From contig JBOZIK010000001.1 in the NCBI GenBank assembly GCA_051453625.1, positions 281,778,451 to 281,842,450 of the forward strand: 64,000 nucleotides of DNA, written 5' to 3'. The DNA comes from Welwitschia mirabilis (taxonomy: Eukaryota; Gnetophyta; Gnetopsida; Welwitschiales). The position numbers were made by a program, and so were the translations under genes. Shown here in pieces: positions 1 through 11,033 of this stretch; position 1 is the first letter of the stretch; every line of letters starts with the position of its first letter. Below the pieces are notes generated by a model. That model saw nothing but the letters and a program-made list of their open reading frames with translations, was not told the DNA's origin and did no database searches.

Positions 1-850
1 TCTAATATTTTTCGGGCATTGTTTAATGTGAGATTTATAAGGTTTCTATCACAAAAGAAGTTTACAAATTGTTTTGTTTTACAGTTTAGCCCACTATAAA
101 AGTAGTTAACTAGTTCTTCCCATGTATAAGAATCTACTGGATTAGAGTGAGTTGCTATAAAGAAGCATTTATATGTGGAAGCATAATCTTTATTTGGTTG
201 TTGTTAAAAATTTTTCACTTTCCTTTTCCATTTTTTAATAGTTGCTTCGCTCATGAATCTTTTAATGAAGGCTTTCTAGACTTGATTCCAAAACTTTAAA
301 CTTTTATGGGGTATAGTTTTTAGCCAAAATTTTACTCTTTCCTTCAATGTTATAGGAAATATTATCATGTATGTTCAATTACTAATCCTCTTTTTTTCAC
401 TTATGAAGGTAAGAATCAATTGTTTTTTATCTGTAATGTGTTGGAGGGATTCTCATCATATTTACCACTAACGATTGGATAGGCATTTAGGTTCTTTAAC
501 TAAACATCATATATTAGTGGTAAATCAAAAGGGGTTTGAATTTCTCATTTCCTATTTTCTAGTAACTTCTTAAGAGTAAGGTTTGCATTAGGACAAGGGG
601 TTAAAGACCCTAAAACTTTTTTTTTTTCTTTTGTATAGTACTTGACATTGTAAAATTACCTTCTTCTAGACTATGTTCTAAAAAATTTCTTGAACAGGAT
701 TAGATTCAAAAAAAATAAATTCAAAAGGAATATTATATGCACTTGGATATTGTTTTTCTGATTCAATTTCAAGTCTACTAGTTCTTCTCTAATGTTATCT
801 TCTATTAACAGTCTTTCTCTATAATATTTCTTTCCTGGACTGATCATGTT
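1..850 (-). pseudogene. Athila/Tat-like gypsy gag remnant, cut by window edge
   Basis: Capsid-type Gag of a Ty3/gypsy element, which would form the cytoplasmic virus-like particle. Conceptual translation of the minus strand at about 369-241 gives FPITLKERVKFWLKTIP, followed by LKFWNQV, one stop, then KAFIKRF. This matches the core of the plant retrotransposon gag domain (LFPFSL-type, AxxWL, W..F..KF). Further on, about 175-1, come TWEELVNYFYSGL and a KTKQFVNFF-like stretch, the usual end of that domain. A possible N-terminus reading MISPGKKYYRERLL lies near 845. Stops and shifts break the frame, so it is a pseudogene. It lies downstream, in minus sense, of a primer site and LTR. Family assignment rests on motif order and the primer site; the lineage is less sure than 'gypsy gag'. 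Confidence 0.72.
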
Positions 851-1304
851 ACAAGATCCTGTAAATAGAAAACAATAGAAAATAAAATTAAAAATAACAA
901 ATTGTTATTTTAATTATCATAAAATAGAAATTTAACAGAGTAGAAAGTAAGAAGTAAAAAAAAGATACAAACACTGCCATCCTTCTAATCATGAAAATGA
1001 CAGAGGGGATAATAGAACTATTATTATGTTAATAGAAAACTATAATCCAAAATTTAAAAATAGAAGGTAAAATATAGAAAATAAGTGGTCATCCACCTTA
1101 TCATGTAGACGACATGGAGGACTATAATTATTATTACAAACTATAAAAAATTGAAAACTATAAATCAAAAACTAAAAAAAATAAAACAAAAATAAAAATT
1201 TTTTAATTAAAAATACAACATCACTATAGAGAAATAATTAAATAGAAAACTAATTTTCTCACTTGAATGATGATAATCCTCATGCTTCTTAGTAATCTTC
1301 CTTG
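851..1304 (-). other. Untranslated leader between primer site and gag
   Basis: AT-rich stretch between the primer site and the gag remnant, with no recognisable frame. It shares A-rich blocks and a CATC...GATG-type motif (about 974-1008 and 1087-1118) with the leaders at 60670-61266 and 63061-63739, which supports a common element family. Confidence 0.45.
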
Positions 1305-1316
1305 GCAGTGATACCA
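1305..1316 (-). other. Primer binding site, decayed tRNA-Asp type
   Basis: The minus strand reads TGGTATCACTGCCAAGG starting at 1316, three bases from the LTR edge at 1320. Athila/Tat elements normally use the 3' end of tRNA-Asp (TGGCGCCGTTGCCGGGG). The two differ almost only by C/T and G/A changes, as expected for a methylated site after deamination. Confidence 0.6.
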
Positions 1317-1319
1317 AGA

Positions 1320-2394
1320 TGTTATGGTGCATATTTGTGTAAATGATTTAAGATCAAGAAGATCCTATCATTCACAAATAAAATAGATATTTGCACAATA
1401 CAATACACTAATATAGATGGGAGTTGATCTGAATGTCATATCTTATTAAAGACTCATGAGAGAAGAATGAGGATTGATTTCTAAAAATAATATCATAATC
1501 AAAATTAAAAAAAATGCAAAAAATAAAGATTTAATAAAAATAAGAGTGTAACTAAATCTAAATGTAATGCAAAAATAAATCTAAACTACTTTCTTTTAGC
1601 CTTAATAAAGGCTACTCTTAAGACCTATATCACTAATGAAAATGTCACTAGATCCAGGGCAACATAAACCATAAGGGACATATAATAGAACTAATTACAT
1701 AAATGAAAATAGAGTTTTATATTAAATGGAGCTAACATCTAGGTTACAAAATAGCTAAGCCTCAATGAAGAATGAAAAACCCTTCACTAAGAAAATGTCT
1801 TTCTGCAACTCTCGAGATGGATCTCTCACCCTTTAATCTCCTATCACAAGAATTTTTGATGCATTGAAGATGAAGAGGAGAGTCAAAGGGGTATCTTACT
1901 TATAGGATTTAAGAAATAAAACTAACACAAAAAACACACTACAAACACACTCCATTACAAGAAAGAAGTAGATTAAATCGATAAAGATCAGCTTGTAGTT
2001 ACAACTATCATTTTAGCTATCATTCAGATGATATGAGTGAATGAAATCCTTTAGAAAGGATGACTTAATAGTTCTAGCTCCAATCCACTTTAGCGTTCTC
2101 ATGTGGCATCTTTAGTGCTACCATCCTGGCTATCATGAAGATGATAGAGGAGATGACAATCCTTTTTATCTTTTTCACTAGAGAGAAGTCTTCCTTTTGC
2201 ATCAATGATTTTCCTTCAAAGCCATATGCATTAGAATGTTCCTTAAATGCCTTTAATTATGCTAAGAATTAGATATTTCTGAGATCTTCTATTAATTCTC
2301 TATAATCCTTAGAATTGCATCTAAACCTATGTAAATGTCCTATAAAATACTTCATAAAACCCCATGAAATACATACAATTTGACAATGTATCAT
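1320..2394 (-). repeat. LTR of Athila/Tat-like element
   Basis: In minus sense it begins TGATACATTG at 2394 and ends CATAACA at 1320, next to the primer site. The same sequence recurs diverged at 38564-39536 and, in part, at 63740-64000 and 3213-3425. Shared landmarks are the GGTGCAT block near 1325, the TGAAGATGAAGAGG block near 1865 and the GATGATAGAGGAGATGA-like motif near 2135. An ORF of 63 codons at 2269-2460 overlaps its end and is not considered real. Confidence 0.65.
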
Positions 2395-3112
2395 AGTCCC
2401 CCACTTATCCTTTGTCAGTCCTTGATAAAATCTAAATGAACAACTACAAATGACAGCCAAATTAGCTTAAAAAAAAATAAAATTCGACATTATAAAACGG
2501 GCTCATAAATAATCCCACATGCATCATATAACAAAATAACATGTAATGCATCATGTTTATAAAGTAAAAATTTAAAAATAAATTAAAAATTTTATGAATA
2601 CATCCTATATTGGCTAATGAAGCAAAGAAAGTAGATGGGAGTGAGAAAATAGATGATGGGTGTTTTTGAATTTTGATAACTTTCGAAATTAAGTGCAAAG
2701 CTAAGTATAGAAATGTCAAATTTGAAAAATAGAGATGTATGAAATATTCTAACAAGCATCGAAAAAGTGAACAAGGAAAATGTACTAAGTAGGATGAGTA
2801 AAATCCATGAATGTCAAACAAATATTTTGTCACAAAAATGATTAAGAGCAACGTTTACAACTCCAAAGGATTAAAAATACATATCAAAAAATTATTAAGA
2901 AAATTTATTTAAGCAAGAAATCAACTCTTTATTAAAAATCAAGCAAGGAAAGCATTAAATGTTAAGATCCTAAAATGATAAGAAAATATAAAAACAACTT
3001 TAGAATAACTAACCAAACAACAAAAGAAAACAAAAAGGATGGACATAAGGCAATAGAAAGAAAATAGCCTACCTATCCAAAATTTTAACCTAGCAGACTC
3101 CTGTGAAAGAAA
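2395..3112 (-). other. Internal remnant with possible polypurine tract
   Basis: Immediately beside the LTR start at 2394 the minus strand reads AAGGATAAGTGGGGGACTA, which looks like a polypurine tract. If so, this side would be the 3' end of an internal region, although the same LTR has a primer site on its other side. The rest is AT-rich. A 129-codon hydrophobic minus-strand frame (2462-2851) matches nothing I know and is probably chance. Confidence 0.35.
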
Positions 3113-3212
3113 NNNNNNNNNNNNNNNNNNNNNNNNNNNNNNNNNNNNNNNNNNNNNNNNNNNNNNNNNNNNNNNNNNNNNNNNNNNNNNNNNNNNNNNN
3201 NNNNNNNNNNNN
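3113..3212. other. Assembly gap (100 N)
   Basis: Exactly 100 N, the conventional length for a gap of unknown size. It truncates the partial LTR on its right. Confidence 0.9.
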
Positions 3213-3425
3213 CTAGAGAGAAGTCTTCCTTTTGCATCAATGATTTTCCTTCAAAGCCATATCATAAAAAGGTATCTTAAATACATCTAATCATGCCAAG
3301 AATTTCATATTTTTGAGATATTTTATTAATTCTTTATAATCCTTAGAATTACATCTAAACCTATGTAAATGTCCTACAATACAACTCACAAAACCCCATC
3401 AAATACACATAATTTGGTTGTGCAT
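3213..3425 (-). repeat. Partial LTR, second copy of the 1320-2394 family
   Basis: About 210 bases align with 2168-2394: identical blocks CTAGAGAGAAGTCTTCCT and TGATTTTCCTTCAAAGCCAT, then scattered differences. In minus sense it begins TGATGCACAACC at 3425, exactly where the integrase of the neighbouring gypsy element breaks off. It therefore marks the outer edge of the Athila/Tat-like insertion. Confidence 0.65.
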
Positions 3426-4640
3426 CAAGCTTCTATTGAGAAATTAGAAAGTATAGTAATATTTTGATCTTGTATAATCTCTGTTTCATCATAAATTCAT
3501 TTTCTTAATAATGATACATGAAAGACATTATGCAACATGGACAATTGTGGTGGTAGAGCCAATTCATATGTGATAGGTCCAATTCTCGTGATCACCTAGT
3601 AAGGCCTTATAAATCTTAGGGCTAACTTCTCTTTCTTTCCAAACCTAAAAACTCCTTTAAAAGGGGAACATTTGAGAAATACGTGATCACCTTCTTGAAA
3701 TTTGAGTTGCCTTCTATGTTGATTCGCATACTTCAGTTACCTATACTTTACTACTTGTAGTCTCTTCTTGATTTGCCTAATTTTTTATTTTAAATGTTGA
3801 GTAGATGAAACTCACAATAGCTTTTTGTTTGCTACATCAAACCAGAAGACTAGAGTCCTACATACCTTTTCTTATAAGGCTTTAAATAGTGCACATCTAA
3901 TTGATTCTTGGTAACTATTATTGTAGGTAAAATCCACTAATGGAAAATGATCTATTCATACTTCTCTAAAGTCTAGAATAACCATTCTTAATAAGTCCTT
4001 TAGTATCTGATTCATCCTCTAAGTCTGTAAATGAAAAGCTATACTCAAATTTAATTTCATACTCAATTCCTCATGAAAAGCTATCCAAAATCTAGATATG
4101 AACTTACTATCTCTATATGAAATTATTACCTTAGAAACTCCCTGCGGTTTAACTATATTCTTGATATACTCCCTTGCATTTCTCTTAGCTATGTCTATTA
4201 TCTTCACTTGTTAGAAATGCGTACTTTTAATCAAGAGAGCTACTTTAATAAAAATAGAATCGTATCCTTACTTGGTCTCAGGAAACCTTATAATAAAATC
4301 CATACCTATCGTTTCCCCTTTTTAGTCTAGGACATTGTGAGGATAAAGAAGTATTGTTAAGTGTTTGTATTATACTTTGACTAATTGGCATGTCATACAC
4401 TAAACTACATACTTAGCTATCTCTAATTTCATCCCTGACCACTAGTAAAATTGCTTAATGTCTTTATACACCTTACTAACTCTTGGGTGATAGCATACTC
4501 AACTACATGAAACTCTTCAAAGATTAGATGTTTAATCCATACCACATTGGGAATCATAATATTTTCTAAATAACATATTAATTCATCTTTTAAATGGTAA
4601 ATCCTTCTGAAATAATTTTTCTAACTCTTCTACATAAGGG
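3426..4640 (-). pseudogene. Gypsy integrase remnant
   Basis: Integrase inserts the retroelement cDNA into the genome. Minus-strand translation gives, in order, a zinc-binding region near 4560-4440 (LIFEEFHVVEYA, then LVRCIKTLSNF), part of the catalytic core at 4207-4019 (ISYRDSKFISRFW) and the C-terminal domain near 3740-3430 (VFLKCSPFKGVFRFGKK, later LSMLHNVFHVSLLRK). In the core the second catalytic Asp of the family's ISDRDSKF motif is Tyr. The C-terminus is truncated at 3425 by an LTR. Frames are broken between the blocks. Confidence 0.75.
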
Positions 4641-4689
4641 ACAATATTTCTATGCTTTTAGTATTAGTTTATGTAACTTATTATTCATC

Positions 4690-5990
4690 CTTAGATTAGA
4701 GAGTGAATGCCTTTTTCTACTTAAGACATTATCTATGACCTTTGCCTTGCCCATATGATAATTTATTGTTAGGTCATAATCCTGTAAAAATTCTACCCAA
4801 TGCTTCTACCTGAGATTTAGATTTAGTTGCATGTGAATGTACTTTAACCTCTTATGATTCATCCAAATTATATCTATTCACCATAAAGATTAATGACTTC
4901 AAATTTTTAATGCATGAATAACTACTGCTAGGTTTAAGTCATGAACATGGTAATTCTTCTCATGATTCTTTAGTTGTCTAGATACATAAGCTATCACCTT
5001 ATCATTTTGCATTAAAACCACTTGTAAGCCTTTATCTATGGAACCTGTGTAAATTGTATAAGGTTTCCCTGGTTTTGGCATTCTCAAAATTAATGCTGAA
5101 TTAAGAATTATCTTTAGTGCTTGAAAAGCTTCATCACACCATTTAGTCCATTCAAACTATTTATTCTTTCTTATCAATGAAGTTAACGGTGAAGTCACCT
5201 TAGAGAAATTTCTAATAAATCTTCTATAACACCTTGCAAGGCCAAGAAAACTTCTTAATTCTACTACTAATTTAGGCTTAGGCTAATCCACAATAGTTTG
5301 GATTTTATATTTGTTCATACTAACTCCTCCTCCGGAGATTACATGCCCTAAAAATTTAACCTTATATAACTAAAATTCATACTTATTAGGATTTGCATAA
5401 AAGTTATTTCTTCATAAGGTATCTAGCATTATTATTAAGTGATTTCCATGAGCCTCTTTAGTTGAGGAATATACTAGAACATCATCAATAAAAATCACAA
5501 CAAAATCATCCAAGTAGGCTTGGAAAATACCATTCATTACCATCATGAATGCTGTAGGTGCATTAGTAAGGCCAAATGAAACTACTCTAAACTCATAGTA
5601 TCCATACCTCATATGAAAGGCTGTCTTGAAACATCCTCTTCCTTGATTTTAAGTTGATGGTATCTTGACTAAAGATCAATATTAGAGAATGCCTTCACAT
5701 ACTTGAGTTGATTAAATAAATCCTCTATTCTAGGCAGAGGGTAACTATTCCTTATGTTAACTTCATTTAACATCCTATAGTCCACACGCAACCTTAAAGT
5801 TGCATCCTTCTTTTTAACAAATAAAACTAGTACACCCCATGGTGATATGTTTGGCCTAATCAATTTCTTATCTAATAATGCAGTTATTTAGGTTCTCAAC
5901 TCTACTGGTTCAACTGGAGACATCCTGTGCTTTCAAGATTGGTTTAGCAACTGGATTAAGAGATATTTCAAAGTCATCATTTCTACGTGG
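4690..5990 (-). pseudogene. Gypsy reverse transcriptase / RNase H remnant
   Basis: RT copies element RNA into DNA and RNase H removes the RNA strand. The N-terminal RT block lies at 5863-5669 ([20 protein letters not shown], then [12 protein letters not shown] and [12 protein letters not shown]). The palm block lies at 5612-5412 ([19 protein letters not shown], then [13 protein letters not shown]). The catalytic pair in FIDD is kept (codons at about 5481-5486). RNase H follows at 5087-4899 ([20 protein letters not shown]), but its first catalytic position reads TGS instead of TDAS. Stops separate the blocks. The order and spacing are normal for a gypsy pol. Confidence 0.85.
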
Positions 5991-6560
5991 AGGACATCCT
6001 CTTAACTCTTTTGGAAATAAGTCTATTTACTCCTTTACAATTGGTATATCTAAAACCCTTGATTGGACTTGTAGGGAGAATAGGAATCTAATCATTTGAA
6101 AAGTTCCCTTTCTTCTTACTTCTTTTATCATCTATTTCTTACTTATCAGTCTTTCAGTAATGGGTCTAGAAGTAATAAGTAACTAGATCTTTTTACCACA
6201 TAATCTTAGCATAGTGACTTGCCTAGAGAAGCAATTATTCTTAGCCCTGTTTTCCTATAGCTAATTCGTGCCTAAGATAACGTCAAAGTATCTCAATTCC
6301 AAAATTAAAAATTAGACCTGAACGATATAACCTCCAATAGTAACATGGCATTTAGGAGTTTTACTAAGAGCTCAAATAGTAATACCATCTAGGAGTTCTA
6401 TAATCACTCTATTTTCACTCTGTATTGTTGTAAAAACTTCTAAGACATAAAAATTAATGTAAAAGAGTTAGTTTCCCTGGATCTAATAAATTCTTTTAGA
6501 AACATTAAGTAAGGTACCTATAGTTTTCAAGATCATTGATTTCTAAGTATCTTCCTTAGA
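5991..6560 (-). pseudogene. Gypsy aspartic protease region, degraded
   Basis: This is where protease belongs, between gag and RT. The minus strand near 6490-6474 reads LLDPGK, which could be the decayed active-site loop (DSG or DCG in relatives). No continuous frame remains. The assignment rests mostly on position. Confidence 0.4.
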
Positions 6561-7560
6561 TATGAATGCATATAGTTTCTTGACATCTACTGCTCCCTAC
6601 TATTCTCTTCTCTTTTTAAGACAGTTCCTGATCAAATGGAGTCTTCCACAATTATAACATCTAGTGGTTGTAGGGTCCTATAGCTTAGTTCTTATAGAAG
6701 TAGATGATGGTGCCAAGAGTGCTTTTCCTTTTGTTTAGAATTGTCTTGCCTCTATTTTCTTTACTCTTACCATCTCATGCTAACTCCTACCTCTGGCTAC
6801 TTTTTTATTCTTAAAGAAAGGCCTTTTGCTAGTTTAAAATCCCCTTTGCTCTAGTGGGTTTCCTCATTTGTCCCTAAAATTTTTGCTACTACCCTATGAT
6901 TCCTTAGTAAGTCTAGCCTTTTCTAAGGCCTCAGTAAATGTCCCTAGCTGGAATATCTTAATTTGTCTCTAAATAATGGAATGTAGACTAGCCATCAACC
7001 TTCGTATCTTAACTGCCTCAGTAGCAGCTATCCTAGGCACATATCTTAAAAGTTGCATGAACTTGTTCTTATACTAGGCCATTGTCATGAATCCCCACTT
7101 GAGGTTGTAGAATTCCTTAGCCTCAGCATTCTTGTGGTACTCTAAAATATACTTAGCTCAAAATCATTCCTCAAAATTCTCCTAAAGCAACTATTCAAGG
7201 AAGATAGGTTGCGCTTTTTTTGCATCCCACCATAGAGCTACATTTGTTTTGAGTTGATGTATAGCTAAAATGACCTTTTGTTCAGAAGTAAAATTGAATA
7301 GCCCCAATTCTCTGCTAATAGTGATCAACTAGGTTTTTGCTTCAGCTGCATTCTTAGATCCTTCAAAGGCGGGGGCATTCATTCACCTAAACTACATCAT
7401 TAACTTCTAAGATGCATCCTCATCTGTTCTATTAGCTTTCCTTCCTTGGAGCCCATCTACTAAGTGGTGCACAATAGTTACCAAGGATCTCACAGGTAGG
7501 GGTGGTGGTACCACTCTTCTTGCAGGAATGTTTCACTCTTGCCAAAATTTCCAATGAGGA
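6561..7560 (-). pseudogene. Gypsy gag remnant with zinc knuckle
   Basis: Capsid and nucleocapsid region. Translation of the minus strand gives TNVALWWDAKKAQPIF (about 7240-7190), AEAKEFYNLKWGFMTM (about 7130-7080) and a long LRYVPRIAATEAVKIRRL-like run to about 6990. All are characteristic of the plant gypsy gag domain. The nucleic-acid-binding knuckle at 6659-6621 reads CYNCGRLHLIRNC. Spacing between the second Cys and His is three residues instead of four, so one residue, usually Gly, has been lost. Frameshifts occur throughout. Confidence 0.75.
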
Positions 7561-7616
7561 AAATCAAGATAAATACTAAGATAAGATTTGCCATATAAAT
7601 CTAATTTCTCAACCTA

Positions 7617-7633
7617 GCACTCTGATATGAAAA
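7617..7633 (-). other. Decayed tRNA-Met primer binding site
   Basis: The minus strand next to the LTR edge reads TTTCATATCAGAGTGC. The intact form, seen at 56108-56119 beside a similar LTR start, is TGGTATCAGAGC. Nine of twelve positions agree, and spacing to the LTR is the same. Confidence 0.5.
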
Positions 7634-8179
7634 TGTAATGTCCACTTTGAATATCCAATATCAACATAAAAACTTTTAATAATATTATAGATCGAGCTCT
7701 AATAGTTTAATGTGATATCTAAAATTTTGCTTTAGTTATACTAGAGTTATAAGGTAGCATTCCCAACATCATAATACTTATCAATTAACTAAAATTTATA
7801 GATTATGCTAATTAAATATGTGAAAGAATACCATAGCCTATAATTTTCTTTTGCTTGTAGTTTGCAAATGTTTTAATAGACCTCTTACATCCATTAACCT
7901 AGGGTGCCAAAATTGCATAAGAGTCTTTGTATTTGATTTACACTAGTTAGGTAGAAGTTTTATGACTATAATTTAAGGTTATACAAAAAGTCACACTAAG
8001 GACTTAAACAGGGCACCTGTGAATTTTGGATTCCCCTTGATAACCATGCCAACTGTGAGTTCGTACATTGTTTTGTGTTGGTTTTTAATAATATAATCAT
8101 TTTACAATGCAAGTTTAATGATTACAAGGAGAAGACAGGTTTGATGAGTCATTTTGGTGGAATTCCAGCAATCTTTCTA

Positions 8180-8935
8180 TTAAAAGGTGGAAACAGTTAA
8201 ATGCGAGTTTGCGAGGAGGACAATGAAGATACATAGATACGGGGGAGCGTAGAGGGGTGTGACAGAGCCAGAAATCAATAAAAGATGAAGGCAAGTATGG
8301 CTGGGTGCGCTATGAGGGATTTGCACAGAGGAGACCGGTGAGAAGATGCAGCTGACGCGACACAGGTTACCATAGGAGAAGGGTGTCAGTCGTGGATCGG
8401 CACGGGGAGAGCAGTGCACAAGAAGAGGGACGCAGTGCAGAGAGGTGCATCAAGTGGCAGGGATAGCGTGCACATAATGGCGGAGGCAGAGCAAATGCAC
8501 TAGAAGGACGAGCATGCACGGAAGGGACTACGCAGGCTCATGCACGGATGGGAGGTGATAGAGTCAACATTGTTAGTAGCACGGCGGAGGAACGACAGTG
8601 TGCACAGGAGGGAGTCTGTAGACAGAAGCGGGAAAGATAGCAGGTAGGCCGGTGTCAGTTCCAGAGGCGACAGAGAAGAAACGCGAGGTTCAAATGAACA
8701 CAGACGATGCGAAGAGCGCAGACTGTGCACACGCGCAATGCAGAGTGCAGGACAAAGGAGTGGAGGTGGAGGAGAGAAGCTGTGGAGAAGAAGGCCTACA
8801 TGGACGACGGACAGGAGGCAGCATAGGGACAGTGCGGGCTTTGGCATAGGTAGAAGAAGGGAGGCAGAGCACGTCAGCGAGGAACGTCTCAGCAGTGCGC
8901 ATGGAAGAAGAGGACAGATGATTGGCTAGAGGAGC
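8180..8935. other. GC-rich, CpG-retaining island
   Basis: The composition changes sharply from very AT-rich to GC-rich with many CG dinucleotides (for example GACGCGACAC, CACGCGCAATGC). Plus-strand words are purine-rich (GGAGG, GCAGAG). Several overlapping frames stay open on both strands only because stop codons are rare at this composition. I recognise no protein in any of them. A second island of the same type lies at 49200-50331. Confidence 0.6.
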
Positions 8936-9226
8936 ACATGGTTCTTAGCTATGGTGACCTTAACAAAAAATAAAAATTATTAAGCTAGAGTGAATGTTGG
9001 CAATTAGATCCATGTTTGGAGGGAAGGAAACAGTTGTTCAATGCGTTGACTAAAGTTTTACTATTGCAGATTATACAAGAATGCATGGTTTGGTATGAAG
9101 GGACTTATACTCTTGACCTACAATTTAGTAATCGCTTCACTTAATCATTCATGCAAGGGTCATAGCTAAGAGCATTTTACAATGATAACATAACTATTCT
9201 AGTAACTGCAAATTNNNNNNNNNNGG

Positions 9227-9228
<2 letters not shown>

Positions 9229-9257
<29 letters not shown>
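9229..9257. repeat. (TA)n microsatellite beside a 10-N gap
   Basis: About fourteen TA units directly right of the N run at 9215-9224. The gap may itself be caused by the repeat. Confidence 0.85.
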
Positions 9258-9259
<2 letters not shown>

Positions 9260-11033
9260 TATTATTCCAATGTAGATAACTCTTGGAAGACAAATATTAA
9301 GTATCGCGCACAATCATTTTTCATATGGATAATACATAATTAAAATTTTGAAACAAAGAACAACATATTCACTATACCTAAGATTGTGTAATAATAGGTT
9401 GATAAACACAAGTTTCATATAAAGTCTTGTTTCAAATACAACTCTCAAGCATTAACTGAAAAATAGAATAACTAGTATGTACGTCTCTCAATTTACTCAT
9501 GCAAGAGGAAGAAAACTAACATATGAAATCTATTCGCATAAGAACAATTAAATGTATCTCTAAGATAAACTTAAGAATTGACATCATTCCAGTAACTATT
9601 ACAAAGCTTTAGATCACCAAAAGTCTTTCAATTAATAACATCTAATAAAGAAGAAAAGTAGTCAAAGTGACACCTAGTTTTGCAATACATCCTTAGCTCT
9701 CTCATGCATCTTCAATTGTATTGATTTCTATACATGCAAGTATGGCATGAGAACTATTATCCAACATAGTTCCCAGTGTGGCCCCATGGCAAAGGAATAG
9801 GTGGGCAAGGATTCCCAAGACAAGGTAAAGAATACATTACAAAAGACATGACTATGACCGCTCATCAATTAGAATTATCTTCTTTAATGTTATCTTACAA
9901 CATATTCAAGTAAGCTAGTTACACATAATTAGGAGGGATTAAGATTATCATAATTATGCACATATCTTTTTCTTTCTTCTTAGAGGCTTGGTCCCATGGC
10001 CATGGGATTCACAACAGAGAGTATCACTCTTTCAGTTTCAAACAACTGGTTACCTTGGCCAGATTTAACTTTCTTACTTAATCTCAATGTCAATGGTTAA
10101 TAAGACGATCACATGCAAGGCTTACAAAGGGTTTAGTCAATAAGACTAAGTACAAACACTTAACAACAAGATACATTAGGGTCCACAAGGTTCTCATAAC
10201 GGGTTCACACAAAACATAGATTCTTCAAACCCATAGAAGACTCTCGTAAGATATGAATAGAAAACTATAAGGTTTTATGAAAAACTTTAGCATGTAGATG
10301 GCAACACAAGACATATTGTATTCATTTGAAACTTACAAGATACAAACACGAAGAAAATACATTCAAGAAAAAATCATACAAGTATTTAGAAAGAAGGGTA
10401 AGGATTACACCTGGTCTTAGCTAAACTCCAAGGTACTCCTAGTTGAATCCAAGCTCCAACAACCACAATTTATAAGGTATACACCTATGATTTTAAGGTA
10501 TACAATTTATAAGGTATTTATAACATAGGATGGTAAAATCAATAACATAACAATATCTCATAAATAAATCTAAATGCATGAGATAAATTACAAGAGTAGA
10601 TAATTTAGATCACATATCATTACTATTGTATGAACATATATATAATTAAAAGAAATCTATATCAAAGCTGTAGTTAGTTTCCAATATAAATCATGTAATC
10701 CAATGTTAAAGTGCATCAATAAGAAAACATGCATAAGTAATAGTAAATTTTATATTTAACTCAATCTTTCAGTCAATTAACTAAACCTATTAACTATAGT
10801 TAATATTTAATAAATTCTAAGTAATATCATGAAAATTCTTTAGTTTTACCATTACTTTTATCTCATAGTCATTGTTTCAAAAACTAGACTCTTTATTATT
10901 ATTAATTTTACAAAGTCAAATTAACTATCTAAATGACTAAAAAGGGTTTCTGACCTTAGGGTAGAATCTTGACGTGACAAGAGTTAAGATCTATTAGAAT
11001 CTAAAACTGAATCAACCTTGTTCTGGTACCAAA

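Larger units (their letters stand above)
3426..10979 (-). mobile_element. Ty3/gypsy retrotransposon, decayed, 3' end displaced
   Basis: Minus-strand order from right to left is LTR, primer site, gag with zinc knuckle, protease, RT, RNase H, integrase. This is the Ty3/gypsy order. The tRNA-Met-type primer site and the integrase C-terminal motif suggest the chromovirus branch. The integrase end is cut at 3425 by the neighbouring LTR, so the 3' end and 3' LTR lie beyond it or are lost. Every domain carries stops or catalytic changes, so it cannot act autonomously. Confidence 0.75.
7634..10979 (-). repeat. Probable 5' LTR of the gypsy element, with insertions
   Basis: The plus strand starts TGTAATGTCC beside the primer site and ends GACGTGACA at 10979. 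The LTRs at 43776-46118 and 56123-58430 start TGTAATAT and end GATGTGACA or GATGTAACA. The stretch from about 9680 to 10979 aligns clearly with the distal half of those LTRs, for example a GAGAACTAtTaTCCAaCatA-like block near 9749 and ATTAAAAGAAATCTATATCA near 10646. At 3.3 kb it is about 1 kb longer than they are. The GC-rich island and a TA tract lie in the unmatched part. Alternatively these are pieces of two different LTRs. Confidence 0.45.

Noticed and set aside
2462-2851. 129-codon hydrophobic minus-strand ORF
   Set aside because: Phe/Leu/Ile-rich reading of AT-rich DNA, no known family, lies in a retroelement remnant.
5878-6099. 73-codon plus-strand ORF
   Set aside because: Lies opposite the gypsy protease-RT junction and has no known match.
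8180-8929. Five overlapping ORFs on both strands in the first GC-rich island
   Set aside because: Stops are rare at this composition, frames overlap on opposite strands, and none shows a recognisable domain.
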